From positions 22,313 to 86,312 of the forward strand of contig NZ_JADEVE010000076.1 of the NCBI RefSeq assembly GCF_016125955.1: a DNA stretch of 64,000 bases, written 5' to 3'. The stretch is from Acetomicrobium sp. S15 = DSM 107314. Its GTDB lineage: Bacteria > Synergistota > Synergistia > Synergistales > Thermosynergistaceae. Below the pieces are notes generated by a model. The model searched no databases. It was not told the DNA's origin and saw only the letters and a list, made by a program, of their open reading frames with translations. Below are positions 40,239 to 49,779 of this stretch, one piece after another (position 1 is the first letter of the stretch; each line of letters opens with the position of its first letter). The position numbers were made by a program, and so were the translations under genes.

Positions 40239-41126
40239 CTACAGAGGACGGAGCGCCTCCCTTATATGTCTGAATGTGGCTATCCAACTGCAAATCCACC
40301 CCAGTGCCATCCCTCCGCCCACCAAAAGCAAAACGAGTCGGATGAACATCTCTGGTCCTACCTCGGGGACCATCAGGAACGGGAGAAGGCGATTTATGTG
40401 TTTGGCGAAGACCGCGTATGCCCTTATCAATACCAATGTAGCGCTCATGCCACCCAACCCCCCGAGGATAACGCCCTGCAGGAGAAACGGCATAGCCACG
40501 TACGTAGGAGTAGCTCCTACCTTTAGCATCACCGCCAACTCCTCCCTCCTCGAGTATACAGCTATGCGAACCGTGTTGAATAATATGAGTATACCTATTA
40601 TTATAGCCACTGCGATGATACCGATGGTGAGTTGTCTTATGACCGCGTTGAGTCTCGCAAGCCTGTTTGCTGCTTCCTTGGCATAAACCACGTCCTCGAT
40701 ATCGGGAAGGGAGCGCAGCGCTTGAGCCACAGCATCCGCATTCGACGCATCGTCCACTCGTAAAACCAAGCTTGGAGGAAGGGGGTTTTCGCCTAACAGC
40801 TCCACTACCTGGGCTTGTTCTCCCAAGAGCTCTTTTAGGCGGGCGAGGGCTGATTCCGGCGTCACCAAAGTTACTTCCTTCACGTGGGGAATGGCTTCAA
40901 TTTTTGGCTTTATGGCCTCGAGATCGAATTCTTTGGCGAGATAGGCTTCTATCGTTAAGTCGCCCGCCAGTTTCGCGACGACGGCATGGGCGCAGGATGT
41001 GAGGAGGAAACTCCCCCCCACAGCTAAGAACACAGCCATCATGGTTACCCACGTCAATATCGTCAATCCCCAATGACGGAAGAGCAGACGAAAAGCATCG
41101 CGCAGGATGTATTTAATTGTAGCCAT
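40239..41126 (-). CDS. ftsX: Cell-division protein FtsX
   Basis: 295 residues with four membrane helices in the FtsX order. One N-terminal helix (LTILTWVTMMAVFLAVGGSFLL) precedes a periplasmic domain (EAIPHVKEVTLVTPESALARL). Three C-terminal helices follow (IGIIAVAIIIGILILF; MPFLLQGVILGGLGGMSATLVLI; LVLLLVGGGMALGWICSW). With FtsE it forms an ABC-type machine that activates peptidoglycan hydrolases during division. It overlaps ftsE by 14 bases and precedes the EnvC-like gene by 11. Confidence 0.93.
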   Translation of the reverse strand: MATIKYILRDAFRLLFRHWGLTILTWVTMMAVFLAVGGSFLLTSCAHAVVAKLAGDLTIEAYLAKEFDLEAIKPKIEAIPHVKEVTLVTPESALARLKELLGEQAQVVELLGENPLPPSLVLRVDDASNADAVAQALRSLPDIEDVVYAKEAANRLARLNAVIRQLTIGIIAVAIIIGILILFNTVRIAVYSRREELAVMLKVGATPTYVAMPFLLQGVILGGLGGMSATLVLIRAYAVFAKHINRLLPFLMVPEVGPEMFIRLVLLLVGGGMALGWICSWIATFRHIREALRPL

Positions 41127-41808
41127 ACGTATCGTAACGACCTTTCTCTTCGTCGCGCATCATTCTACCCGTTCGCAGTTCCACGACACGCGCACGGTAG
41201 GTGTCGACGATATATTGGTTATGTGTCGCCATGATCACCGTGGTGCCCGCGGCGTTGATGGAAAGAAGTATGTCCATTATCCCCTCCGCTGTGTTGGTAT
41301 CCAAGTTTCCGGTAGGTTCGTCGGCTATCAGGATAGAAGGGGATTTGACCACTGCGCGCGCTATGGCCAACCTTTGTTGCTCGCCACCGGATAGCTGGGG
41401 CGGGTGCAAAAAGCGCCTTCTCCACAATCCCAATCTCTCTAATGCTTCACCGGTTTTTACCTTGATTTCCTTGGGCGGTAGACCCATCGCCTCCAGAGCA
41501 AAGGCCACATTTTCATATGCCGTCAGGTGAGGTAAGAGCTTGAAATCCTGGAAGACCACCCCGACGTAGCGGCGATAATAACTGAGGGCGCCCCACCTCA
41601 TCTTTCTGAGGTTGAAGGGGCCTACGGCGATCTGCCCGCGCGTCGGCCTGGCCTCGCCGGTGATCAGGCGCAGTAGGGTGGATTTGCCCGAGCCCGTCGG
41701 GCCAACAAGGTATAAAAATTCACCAGGTCTGACAGTGATATATATATCCTCAAGCGCTACGATATCGGGCTTAAATATCTTTGATACGCCGGATATTCGT
41801 ATTTCCAC
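41113..41808 (-). CDS. ftsE: Cell-division ATP-binding protein FtsE
   Basis: 231-residue ABC ATPase. Walker A GPTGSGKSTLLRLI, Q-loop VGVVFQDFKLLPHLTAYENVAFAL (FtsE-typical), signature LSGGEQQRLAIARAV, Walker B ILIADEPTGNLD, and switch ATHNQYIVD. It is the cytosolic motor for FtsX. First gene of the ftsE-ftsX-envC-ctpA order; the transketolase genes end four bases upstream, so all may be co-transcribed. Confidence 0.94.
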   Translation of the reverse strand: MEIRISGVSKIFKPDIVALEDIYITVRPGEFLYLVGPTGSGKSTLLRLITGEARPTRGQIAVGPFNLRKMRWGALSYYRRYVGVVFQDFKLLPHLTAYENVAFALEAMGLPPKEIKVKTGEALERLGLWRRRFLHPPQLSGGEQQRLAIARAVVKSPSILIADEPTGNLDTNTAEGIMDILLSINAAGTTVIMATHNQYIVDTYRARVVELRTGRMMRDEEKGRYDTYGYN

Positions 41809-41812
41809 GCCC

Positions 41813-42778
41813 TCATCTCCTTCGGAGCGGCCAAACCTGTGCAGCGGCGCTCACTATGTGTTGGTGGGTGAGCGCGTAATACTCCTGCAACTCCTCAGGG
41901 GACCCGCTCTGGCCAAATCGGTCCTCCACGCCCACAAACCGTATGGGTATAGGGCAAGTGGTGGCTGCAATTTCAGCTACTGCGCTGCCGAGACCCCCAA
42001 TAATGTTGTGCTCTTCGGCAACGACGCAGCAGCCCGTTCTTCTGAGAGATGATTGGATCAACATGACTGGTAGTGGTTTTATGCTGTAGCAATCTATTAC
42101 CTCTGCTTCTATTCCTTGTCGAGCAAGTACGGCGGCAGCCTTCATCGCTTCGTGGACCATGATGCCGCAGGCACATATAGTGACGCTCTTCCCCTCGCGC
42201 AGCAGTCTTCCTCCGCCGGCGAGAAAGCCATCGTCATCAGTACCGTATAGTTGGGGCAGCGGAATGCAGCCAAGCCTTATATAGAGAGGTCCGTTCCACG
42301 AAAGCGAGTTCAAGAGCAAGCGGCGGGTGGATTGGAAGTCGGCGGGAACGAAGATGGTCATCCTCGGTAAGGCCCTCATAAGCGCTATATCCTCCAGAGC
42401 CTGATAGGCAGCCCCCTCCTCAGCGGTTATGCCGGCACAAACGGCTACGAAGCGCACGGGGAGGTTTGGCATCGCTACTGCGTTGCGCATGACATCATAA
42501 GCCCTTCCCGCCAGAAATGAGGCATATGAGACCGCATAGGGGATTTTCCCGGCTAAAGCCATGCCGGCCGCGGTTAAGACCAAATCTTGCTCGGCAACGC
42601 CGAGGTTGCAGATGCGCTCCGGGAAGCGAGAGGCGAAGTCGTGCAATCCGACGCAAGAAGATATGTCGGCGTTTAAGACTACGACGCGGTCATCTGTCTC
42701 GCATAAACGGATCAAAGTCTCTGCGACGGCATCTTTGGGACTAAAAAGGGCTTTTTCCCCCATGGCTTTAACCCTCAT
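41813..42778 (-). CDS. Transketolase, C-terminal subunit
   Basis: 321 residues holding the pyrimidine-binding and C-terminal transketolase domains (VVVLNADISSCVGLHDFASRFPER, NLGVAEQDLVLTAAGMALAGKIPYAVSYASFLAGRAYD). The EQDL segment supplies the glutamate that activates thiamine diphosphate. It pairs with the N-terminal subunit encoded just upstream. Starts at ATG 42778 or ATG 42763; the latter has GAGGG eight bases upstream. The reaction is two-carbon transfer in the non-oxidative pentose pathway. Split transketolases are common in archaea and several anaerobic bacteria. Confidence 0.9.
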   Translation of the reverse strand: MRVKAMGEKALFSPKDAVAETLIRLCETDDRVVVLNADISSCVGLHDFASRFPERICNLGVAEQDLVLTAAGMALAGKIPYAVSYASFLAGRAYDVMRNAVAMPNLPVRFVAVCAGITAEEGAAYQALEDIALMRALPRMTIFVPADFQSTRRLLLNSLSWNGPLYIRLGCIPLPQLYGTDDDGFLAGGGRLLREGKSVTICACGIMVHEAMKAAAVLARQGIEAEVIDCYSIKPLPVMLIQSSLRRTGCCVVAEEHNIIGGLGSAVAEIAATTCPIPIRFVGVEDRFGQSGSPEELQEYYALTHQHIVSAAAQVWPLRRR

Positions 42779-43619
42779 TGTTGCTTTGGCTCATTTCCTC
42801 AAGCTCCGTCAGCGCTTGCGACATCTCATCGCGCGCTATAGCTGTTTTAATTGAAGGCTGATTTTTCTCCATCATAGGAACCCCTTGCCCAGCTTTTGTG
42901 CGGGCGATTAGAGCGGCTGGACCGTCAGCGCTCAGCATAGCCTGGAAGGCTTGGTGTAATGAGGCGAAGTCGTGTCCGTTCGCATGAAATACTTGCCAGC
43001 CGAAGGATTTCAGTTTCTCGTCGAGCGGTTCTAAGGCCTTGATCTCCTCCGTTGGCCCTTCGTTTTGCGTGGCGTTTCTATCGATTACGGCGTATACGTT
43101 GCTCAGCTTATGGGAGGCCGACGTGAGAGCCGACTCCCAGAACGATCCCTCTTGGAGTTCCCCGTCGCCCAAAACGCAGAATACTCTCGATTTGATCCCA
43201 GCGCATCGAAGACCTAAGGCGATGCCGTTCGCTATCCCAAGTCCGAGCCCCAATGAGCCGCTGCCTGCATCGACGCCCGGAGTGCGGCGCATCTCTGGAT
43301 GCCCTTGCAACATCGACCCGAGCTTGTTGTAGTTCCACAGCTCTTCTCGGCTGAAAAAACCCCTATGAGCGAGAGTGACATAGAGAGTAGGACAGGCATG
43401 TCCTTTGCTCAGGACGAGGCGATCTCTGTTTTGCCAATTCGGCTCTTCCGGGCGCAAATTCATCACTTCCCAATAGATATAGACGATCAGGTCCACCATA
43501 GAAAGAGAGGAAGAAAGATACTTCATCCCAGTAACGCTCGCCATGCGCACCAAATCTTTGCGAACTTCCAAGGCTATTTGCTCCAATTTCTTTGCCCTGT
43601 CATATTTCATCGATTTCAC
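42768..43619 (-). CDS. Transketolase, N-terminal subunit
   Basis: 283 residues with the thiamine-diphosphate domain. LVLSKGHACPTLYVTLA, QGHPEMRRTPGVDAGSGSLG and the TPP motif GDGELQEGSFWESALTSASHKLSN are present. The usual N after the GDG motif is in VIDRNATQNEG. It starts at GTG 43619 in a GTGA overlap with the csaB stop. The 3' end overlaps the C-terminal subunit gene by 11 bases. The two chains together form one transketolase. Confidence 0.9.
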   Translation of the reverse strand: MKSMKYDRAKKLEQIALEVRKDLVRMASVTGMKYLSSSLSMVDLIVYIYWEVMNLRPEEPNWQNRDRLVLSKGHACPTLYVTLAHRGFFSREELWNYNKLGSMLQGHPEMRRTPGVDAGSGSLGLGLGIANGIALGLRCAGIKSRVFCVLGDGELQEGSFWESALTSASHKLSNVYAVIDRNATQNEGPTEEIKALEPLDEKLKSFGWQVFHANGHDFASLHQAFQAMLSADGPAALIARTKAGQGVPMMEKNQPSIKTAIARDEMSQALTELEEMSQSNNEG

Positions 43620-44632
43620 CTTCCCTCGAGGGCCTCCTTCAGGGCCGATTGGAAGGACTCTCTCGCTGTGCGCCTTGCATCTGTAATCTCTTTCGTCGAA
43701 GGTCTACGGGCGTTTTCGGCCACCTCTTCGAGCGCTCTTTCGCCCTTCCACACCGGTATGGACCAGGACTCGGCTAAAGACTCTACTTTGGGGTCGTAGG
43801 GCACAGCGACGGCTTTCGTTCCAAGGAGGAGCGTTAACACGAAAAAGTGAAATCTCATCCCCACCGCGAGAACAGCGCCGGCGAACAGAGAAGTTGCCAT
43901 TTTCCACGAAGTCAGACGCACAATCTCCGCCCTCGCCAAGAGCCCTGAAGATCGAAAGTCTTTTAACAATGCCTCATCATCGGGAGAGAGGGCCAGACAT
44001 CGCAAAGCGTATCCGTGCTCCTGCGCATAGGCCGTCGCTTCGCGGGCGATCTCGACGCTTAGGCTACCCCACGGCCTTATGTTTAAGATTACCACATCTC
44101 CGCTCTCGATAGGAGGTCCTACGTCTAATATGAAAGCAGGATCGGGCGCGAGGTCGGCCGAAAGGCCCCATTTTGACAACAGTCTTTGCGAGGGCGTATC
44201 GCGCACAACCCTAGGCCTGCAGCGCCTAAATACATCGCGCGCTATCCTTTCGGAGGTTTTTTTGTGAAATGGCCCCACTGATTGGCCGAATGCCCAAGGG
44301 TGACATCCGGCGATACTACTTTCCATTACCACGCCCCAGTAATACAGAGGAGAGCGGAGGCTGGTCACATCCTGCAATAAACCTCCTCCCCCGAGAAGCA
44401 GCGTCCTGCTTTTTCTCAAAGCGCACAACACCGACTTGGCCCTCCAACGGTTGACCGAAGCTATCGATAACTCCTCCTCGGTCTGCCGCGGCGAGGCAGA
44501 AAGGGCGAGAATCCTATCTTTTTTTAGCCCTGACTCTTGAGCCAGTTCCACAAGGGCGTGGAGGATCATTTCGTCCCCTACGTTGCCGAAACCGTAGTAG
44601 CCACACAGCGCGACGTCGTAGCGCTTGGTCAA
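43616..44632 (-). CDS. csaB: Polysaccharide pyruvyl transferase CsaB
   Basis: 338 residues beginning VALCGYYGFGNVGDEMILHAL, with LLLGGGGLLQDVTS, YWGVVMES, FGQSVGPF and VVRDTPSQRLL; all are typical of CsaB. The enzyme adds ketal pyruvate to a cell-wall polysaccharide, which in Gram-positive bacteria creates the anchor for SLH-domain proteins. In a diderm it could modify the polymer that holds SLH-domain outer-membrane proteins (inference). It starts at TTG 44632 overlapping the DUF5693 stop (TTGA) with AAGGAG upstream. Confidence 0.88.
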   Translation of the reverse strand: MTKRYDVALCGYYGFGNVGDEMILHALVELAQESGLKKDRILALSASPRQTEEELSIASVNRWRAKSVLCALRKSRTLLLGGGGLLQDVTSLRSPLYYWGVVMESSIAGCHPWAFGQSVGPFHKKTSERIARDVFRRCRPRVVRDTPSQRLLSKWGLSADLAPDPAFILDVGPPIESGDVVILNIRPWGSLSVEIAREATAYAQEHGYALRCLALSPDDEALLKDFRSSGLLARAEIVRLTSWKMATSLFAGAVLAVGMRFHFFVLTLLLGTKAVAVPYDPKVESLAESWSIPVWKGERALEEVAENARRPSTKEITDARRTARESFQSALKEALEGR

Positions 44633-46557
44633 ACTTCTCCTTCCTCTTGAGCTCTAAATTTTGTGGTGAGCTTTACGACGAGCCAAAGGAGTAAACCCGC
44701 AAATAAGCCGAAGAGCGATCCCACCCATAGGCCATTGAAGACGCGCCATAGCGTCAGCGTAAGCGGGGTATGGAAGTGGCAGAAGCTGTTGACCGCTGAG
44801 GCGAAGGCCACCGATGTGGCCATCCGGATGAGCGCGGAATACATAGCCAACCGCCTGTCTACCTCGCCGGGAAATAGCCGCGCCCAGATATACCAGAGCC
44901 ATAACGCCGGATATCCCAAGAGGATCTCTTTAGTCCTCGGCCTTGCCATCAGGGTCTGCTCGAAGAGGTCGCGCAGTTTGACCTCCCAGGATGGAACCAA
45001 CGAGACATTGCCGCTCCGCAGCGCCATGACCCCAGCTGCCATTCCCAAGGCGGCGAGCACTATGATTTCTTCCCAGTACGGGCTTCGCGTCATTATCTCC
45101 CTGAAGTTCTCTGGATACAGGCGGGTTTTAATGGCATGAGCCAGCACTATCAGCGGAGGCAATAGGAGAGTCGCCTTTACTCCGGAAAATGCCTGGAGGC
45201 GAAGCATGTACAAAGGGGTGCCAAAAAAAGACGAAAGGACAAGTCCAATTGCTACGGCTATTCCTATACCTTTGAGAATCCCTTCGATGGGACGCTCCCA
45301 CCCGTTCAGCGCCACAAGCGCGGCTGCTGAAGCGCCCAGGACAGCGCATAGAGCACCTATCGCTTTGGCGGCCGGAGATACGTGGACTGCGAGCACTCCG
45401 CCGATGGCCACAGAGGCCAGGAGACCGACCCAAAAAAGCCTCGTCGGTGGAGCGTCTCTGCGGCCGAAGAATTCCTGCCATAGCATGAGCGATACCGTGA
45501 GAGTGGTCAGGGCCATCGCAAACCCGCTCCAATACGATGTTGGCCAAGAGGGCAATATCTCGGGCCAGCCGAGCGAGATTCCCCGAAGTTCTAAGCCTCT
45601 CGCGATGGCCTTAAGGTCTTCCTCGAAGTTGCCAAGCCACGGCCCCGCTCCGATTTCATACGGCCTTAAGAGCAGCAGTTTTACCGATCTTTCCGCGGCA
45701 GCCCTGATCATGCGCTGTACAATTGCATCCCTCGTAAGGTTGCGGCTTATGACTTCATCCGTAGTTACGCTGTGAAGCGAAAGGATATAGGGGGATGCCC
45801 GCCATACGAGGGAGTTGAGTCCTGGTTGTCTGGAAAATTCCACTTGTGTGACCGCTATTCCTTTTTCTTTCAGAAATGCCGCAAGAGGATCGAGATCGCC
45901 AAAACCTACAACTACATTTCCCTTAGGCGATATGGCGCGAATCTGTGGCAGCGCTTCGATGAGCCGCCTTATGGGTTTTACTGCTGTCTCTGTGGGCATG
46001 CCCATGGAGGGGGCTGGTCTATATACCACGGGCCAGTTTTGCTTTTTTAAGAAGAACGCTGCCTCCAAATCTGGCAGAACACCGGCTTTGATGATGCTGG
46101 AATAGGGAACGGGAAGCAGAAAGAGCCACCCATATGGCGCCTTGTGACTTTCCACGCTTCCAAACCGGTCTGCGAGGTAAGGCCTTATCAGATTTGCCCA
46201 TTGTTCGCTCTTGGTCCACACCACGGCCAGATCGGGCCTTTTGCCCTCGAATACGCTGAAGGGTAGGGACTCTTTTGGTCCCAACCACAGGGGGAGTGCT
46301 CCGCCGGCTATCTCCTCGCCGGTGAGTTCTTCGACGGCTATGGCGACAAGTCCAGCCTCACGCAGGCGATCGAACGCTTTCTCTACAGTAAGGGATGCCT
46401 GTTTGGCCATGAGGAGCGCATCCCTGTACGATACGACGGTGGCGGCTTCCCTGTGAGATCTTTCAAATCTAAGGCGTGGGGCCAGCCCGGGCAGTGCTAT
46501 GAGCGTTGCCAAGATTAGCCCAGCAGCCAAAAGTCTCTGGTTAGAGGGCCACTTCAT
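44629..46557 (-). CDS. DUF5693 membrane protein
   Basis: 642 residues. An N-terminal helix (LLAAGLILATLIALPGLAP) precedes a large soluble extracytoplasmic region of about 300 residues. The C-terminal half has about seven helices (for example YWSGFAMALTTLTVSLMLW, AIGALCAVLGASAAALVAL, WVGSLFGLFAGLLLWLVVKL). This layout and the paired csaB downstream fit the DUF5693 family. The family is uncharacterised; neighbourhood with csaB suggests a role in polysaccharide pyruvylation or export. It overlaps maf by 17 bases. Confidence 0.8.
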   Translation of the reverse strand: MKWPSNQRLLAAGLILATLIALPGLAPRLRFERSHREAATVVSYRDALLMAKQASLTVEKAFDRLREAGLVAIAVEELTGEEIAGGALPLWLGPKESLPFSVFEGKRPDLAVVWTKSEQWANLIRPYLADRFGSVESHKAPYGWLFLLPVPYSSIIKAGVLPDLEAAFFLKKQNWPVVYRPAPSMGMPTETAVKPIRRLIEALPQIRAISPKGNVVVGFGDLDPLAAFLKEKGIAVTQVEFSRQPGLNSLVWRASPYILSLHSVTTDEVISRNLTRDAIVQRMIRAAAERSVKLLLLRPYEIGAGPWLGNFEEDLKAIARGLELRGISLGWPEILPSWPTSYWSGFAMALTTLTVSLMLWQEFFGRRDAPPTRLFWVGLLASVAIGGVLAVHVSPAAKAIGALCAVLGASAAALVALNGWERPIEGILKGIGIAVAIGLVLSSFFGTPLYMLRLQAFSGVKATLLLPPLIVLAHAIKTRLYPENFREIMTRSPYWEEIIVLAALGMAAGVMALRSGNVSLVPSWEVKLRDLFEQTLMARPRTKEILLGYPALWLWYIWARLFPGEVDRRLAMYSALIRMATSVAFASAVNSFCHFHTPLTLTLWRVFNGLWVGSLFGLFAGLLLWLVVKLTTKFRAQEEGEV

Positions 46558-47179
46558 CCTTTTCGCACCTCCATTGGCAAGTCAGTGGTATATCAAACTG
46601 CTCAAGAAGCACACTTAGAAGATATAGCGGCATGCCTACCACGTTGTAATAGCATCCCTTTATGGAGCACACGAGGAGCGCTCCCTTCCCCTGAATGGCA
46701 TAAGCACCTGCCTTGTCATCCCCTTCGCCCAGCTCTGCGTAGCGTGCCAGCGCCTCTTCGCTCGTATTTCGGAATTCTACCTCCGTCACCTCTACGTCTG
46801 AAGCGATCTCGTCTCCGCGACAGATCGCCACTCCAGTCACCACAAGATGTTTTCTGCCGTTGAGTTTTTTCAGCATTTGGAGCGCTTCGTGGCGATCATG
46901 GGGCTTGCCCAGGACGGTTTCATCGACGACCACGAGCGTATCGGCGCCTATTACGAGGCATTCGGGAAAGCTAATAGCTATAGCGCTTGCCTTAAGAAGA
47001 GCTAACCGTTTAGCTGATTCCGTGGGGACTTCTTTTGGCAATAAGCGCTCCTCGATCGAGACGGGCATCACCTTTATGGGCCAATTGAGCATCTCTTCGA
47101 GCAGATGATGCCTTCTGGGACTGGCCGAGGCCAAGATCACTTTCGTTGCGCAGTTTCTCGTGGTCACGATCTCTTTCAC
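46541..47179 (-). CDS. maf: Maf-type nucleoside triphosphate pyrophosphatase
   Basis: 212-residue house-cleaning pyrophosphatase acting on modified or canonical dTTP/UTP. It starts after a short lead with VILASASPRRHHLLEEM. It has CLVIGADTLVVVDETVLGKP and the C-terminal GAYAIQGKGALLVCSIKGCYYNVVGMPL. GTG 47179 in a GTGA overlap with uppP is preferred over the longer open frame to 47329, which would run 150 bases into uppP. Confidence 0.9.
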   Translation of the reverse strand: MKEIVTTRNCATKVILASASPRRHHLLEEMLNWPIKVMPVSIEERLLPKEVPTESAKRLALLKASAIAISFPECLVIGADTLVVVDETVLGKPHDRHEALQMLKKLNGRKHLVVTGVAICRGDEIASDVEVTEVEFRNTSEEALARYAELGEGDDKAGAYAIQGKGALLVCSIKGCYYNVVGMPLYLLSVLLEQFDIPLTCQWRCEKDEVAL

Positions 47180-47979
47180 CTCGTCACATAGTCGAGCAAG
47201 ATTGAAATCGTCCCCAGCGCCGCGCAATATACGGCAAAGGCCTTGAAGCGACCGCCTATCACCACTCGCCTCAGGAAAAAGAGCGCCAGGTAGCCCGACA
47301 CCGAGGCTAGTATGCAACCGCCGAGCCAACCGCTCGGCAATGTCGTTATGAATCCGTCGATGATGTCCATTCTAAGGCATTGAAGAAGAGTTGCACCGGC
47401 TATTACTGGCAACGACAAGAGAAAAGAGAGGCGGAAGGCGTCTTTGCGCCTCGCCCCTGCGAGCAACCCGACCGATATCGTAGCCCCCGATCGGGAAAGT
47501 CCTGGCACCACAGCGATACCTTGAGCTAACCCCATAAGCGCGCCCAAAGCGGCCGAAACGGGGACGTTTCTCTCTCGGCGGGAAGTCGATACCCAAAGCA
47601 GTGTGGCGGTTATCAGTAAAGCTGCACCCACAGCGCTTGAGGAAGCGAACCACTTTTCTGCAAAACCCTCGATTAAGAACGCCACGGGTGCCGTAGCCAT
47701 CGTGCCCGATATTATAGCCCACCCGTAGCGCCACCCCTCACCGCTTCTCCTTGTAGGGTCAAAGATGCCCGCACACCAACCTGTTAGAAGGTATACGATG
47801 TCGCTCCAAAAAAATGCCGCAGTGGCGACCATTGTGGAGAAGTGGAGCAGCACATCGTAAGCGATGGGAGGCTCTTTCCATCCCATGAGGATCTGGGCCA
47901 GAGCGAGGTGTCCGGAGCTGCTCACGGGAAGAAATTCCGTCAGCCCTTGCACCAATCCCAAGAGTAGCGTGTTTACCAA
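47176..47979 (-). CDS. uppP: Undecaprenyl-diphosphatase UppP/BacA
   Basis: 267-residue integral membrane phosphatase recycling undecaprenyl pyrophosphate for peptidoglycan and polysaccharide synthesis. Both active-site segments are present: GLVQGLTEFLPVSSSGHLALAQ and VVPGLSRSGATISVGLLAG. About eight helices. First of the uppP-maf-DUF5693-csaB run, following the RNase J gene by 15 bases; envelope theme consistent with murJ and ftsEX in the window. Confidence 0.94.
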   Translation of the reverse strand: MVNTLLLGLVQGLTEFLPVSSSGHLALAQILMGWKEPPIAYDVLLHFSTMVATAAFFWSDIVYLLTGWCAGIFDPTRRSGEGWRYGWAIISGTMATAPVAFLIEGFAEKWFASSSAVGAALLITATLLWVSTSRRERNVPVSAALGALMGLAQGIAVVPGLSRSGATISVGLLAGARRKDAFRLSFLLSLPVIAGATLLQCLRMDIIDGFITTLPSGWLGGCILASVSGYLALFFLRRVVIGGRFKAFAVYCAALGTISILLDYVTR

Positions 47980-47994
47980 AGAATTTGCCTCCTT

Positions 47995-49734
47995 TTAAGA
48001 CGCTTTGCTTTCCAAATGGGCTTCGGCGAGGCCTGACCGGCTTTGAAGAATAGTCACGGAAGGCAGCACGACAGGAAGGCTCTTAGAGATATGTTTCAAT
48101 TCTTGCCTCACGGCTGTCACTATGGCTTGAGATATCGCTTCGGGACGTTTGCCCTTGGCTCGCTTTATGGAGGCCGCAATGGCGTTTTCGAGCCTCTTGT
48201 ATAGTTCGCCGGCCTCGTCCTGGTGAAGGAAGCCGCGGCTTTCGATTGATGGAGGAGCGCACAGCGACATATTTTCGTCTACCGTGACCGATACCGCAAT
48301 GATGCCGTCTTCCGCGAGGAGGCGCCTCTCCTGCAATATGCTCCCTTCAATCTCGCCCATAGAGGTTCCATCGATCAGGAATGCGCCGGCCCGCACAGGG
48401 TCTTTAATCCTCGCCCGTTCTTGGTTAAAAGATAGCACGTCGCCATTTTCTAAGACAAAAACGTCACGAGGTTCCATGCCGAGTTCGTGAGCCAATTGGG
48501 TATGGCGTACCAAGTGGCGGTATTCCCCGTGTATCGGAACGAAATAACGAGGTTTGACCATGCTCAGCATCATCTTGAGCTCCTCCTGGGAAGCATGCCC
48601 CGATACGTGCGTTTGGCGGTCGCCTTCATATATCACCTCGCACCCCTTGCGGAATAGGTTGTCTATCGTGCGGCTCACCAGTTTTTCGTTTCCAGGGATC
48701 GGGAGGGCGCTTATTACTACTAAGTCTTTGGGCCCCAGTTTGATATATTTGTGCTCTCCCTTGCTCATGAGGACCAAGCCGGAGAACGGCTCGCCTTGAC
48801 TTCCGGTAGTGAGGACGGCCACTCGATTGTAACGCATTCCCTCGAGCGCCTGAGGCGGCACGAAAGCGCTGTCGTCTACGTCGATGTAGCCCAGTTGTCT
48901 GGCGAGCTCTACGTTGGCGTTCATGCTCCTGCCTATCAGAGCCACCTTTCGATTGAAGCGCAGCGCCGTCTGTATCACTTGGTTTATTCGGTGCAGATTA
49001 GAAGCGAACATGGAGAGCACTATGCGCTTGTTCTGGTAAAGCCGAAAGATCCCTTCCAGCGTCTGGCCTACACCCCGCTCTGAAGGTGTATATCCGGGCT
49101 CTTCGGCGTTCGTCGAATCAGAAAGCAGAAGGAGCACTCCTTTATGGCCGAACTTGACCAATGTAGAGTAGTCCGGGGGACGCGCATCCAATGGCGTGGG
49201 GTCGAACTTGAAATCTCCCGAGTGGATTATGTTGCCCACCGGCGTCTCGATGGCTAAGCCCAAAGAATCGGGGATGGAGTGGCATGTGGACATAAAATGC
49301 ACATTAAAGCACCCCAATCTCACCACTTCACCTGCATGTACTTCATTCGCTTTGACCGTATAATCCGGTTTCAGCTCTTGGAATTTATGGTTTACAAGCC
49401 CCAACGTCAGGCGAGTGCCATAGATGGGAACGTCAATCTGGGGCAACAGAAACGGGAGCGACCCAATGTGGTCTTCGTGGCCGTGAGTGAGGACCAGGCC
49501 GCGGATCTTATTTTTGTTTTCCAACAGATAACTGAAATCCGGTATGACGAAGTCGATGCCGAGCATGTCCTCGTCGGGAAATTTAAGCCCTGAATCTATG
49601 ACGAGGATATCGTTTCCATACTCAAGGAGGGAGATGTTCTTGCCGATCTCTCCCATTCCGCCCAGAGGTATAAATCGAAGCTCCTTTCGTCCTCGCTTTG
49701 TCTTCTTTTTTCTTTGCCCGCTCGTGATGGGCAT
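47995..49734 (-). CDS. rnj: Ribonuclease J
   Basis: 579-residue metallo-beta-lactamase/beta-CASP nuclease with 5'-3' exonuclease and endonuclease activity in mRNA decay and rRNA processing. Zinc motif THGHEDHIGSLPFLL, then GDFKFDPTPLD, LLLSDSTNAEEPGYTPSE and the beta-CASP VSGHASQEELKMML and PIHGEYRHL. A basic N-terminal tail (QRKKKTKRGRKEL) is present. ATG 49734 has GGAGGTG upstream; the longer frame runs through a hairpin at 49759-49779. Confidence 0.95.
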   Translation of the reverse strand: MPITSGQRKKKTKRGRKELRFIPLGGMGEIGKNISLLEYGNDILVIDSGLKFPDEDMLGIDFVIPDFSYLLENKNKIRGLVLTHGHEDHIGSLPFLLPQIDVPIYGTRLTLGLVNHKFQELKPDYTVKANEVHAGEVVRLGCFNVHFMSTCHSIPDSLGLAIETPVGNIIHSGDFKFDPTPLDARPPDYSTLVKFGHKGVLLLLSDSTNAEEPGYTPSERGVGQTLEGIFRLYQNKRIVLSMFASNLHRINQVIQTALRFNRKVALIGRSMNANVELARQLGYIDVDDSAFVPPQALEGMRYNRVAVLTTGSQGEPFSGLVLMSKGEHKYIKLGPKDLVVISALPIPGNEKLVSRTIDNLFRKGCEVIYEGDRQTHVSGHASQEELKMMLSMVKPRYFVPIHGEYRHLVRHTQLAHELGMEPRDVFVLENGDVLSFNQERARIKDPVRAGAFLIDGTSMGEIEGSILQERRLLAEDGIIAVSVTVDENMSLCAPPSIESRGFLHQDEAGELYKRLENAIAASIKRAKGKRPEAISQAIVTAVRQELKHISKSLPVVLPSVTILQSRSGLAEAHLESKAS

Positions 49735-49758
49735 TAGTTCACCTCCAACACAATAAAG

Positions 49759-49779
49759 GGGTGGCTTTAAGCCACCCCG
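49759..49779 (-). terminator. GC-rich hairpin between the aldolase-like gene and rnj
   Basis: GGGGTGGCT and AGCCACCCC form a nine-base-pair stem with a three-base loop. On the minus strand it is followed by TTTATTGTG. It could terminate the upstream aldolase transcript, or act as a leader structure 25 bases before the rnj start codon. The short T run makes termination partial at best. Confidence 0.55.
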
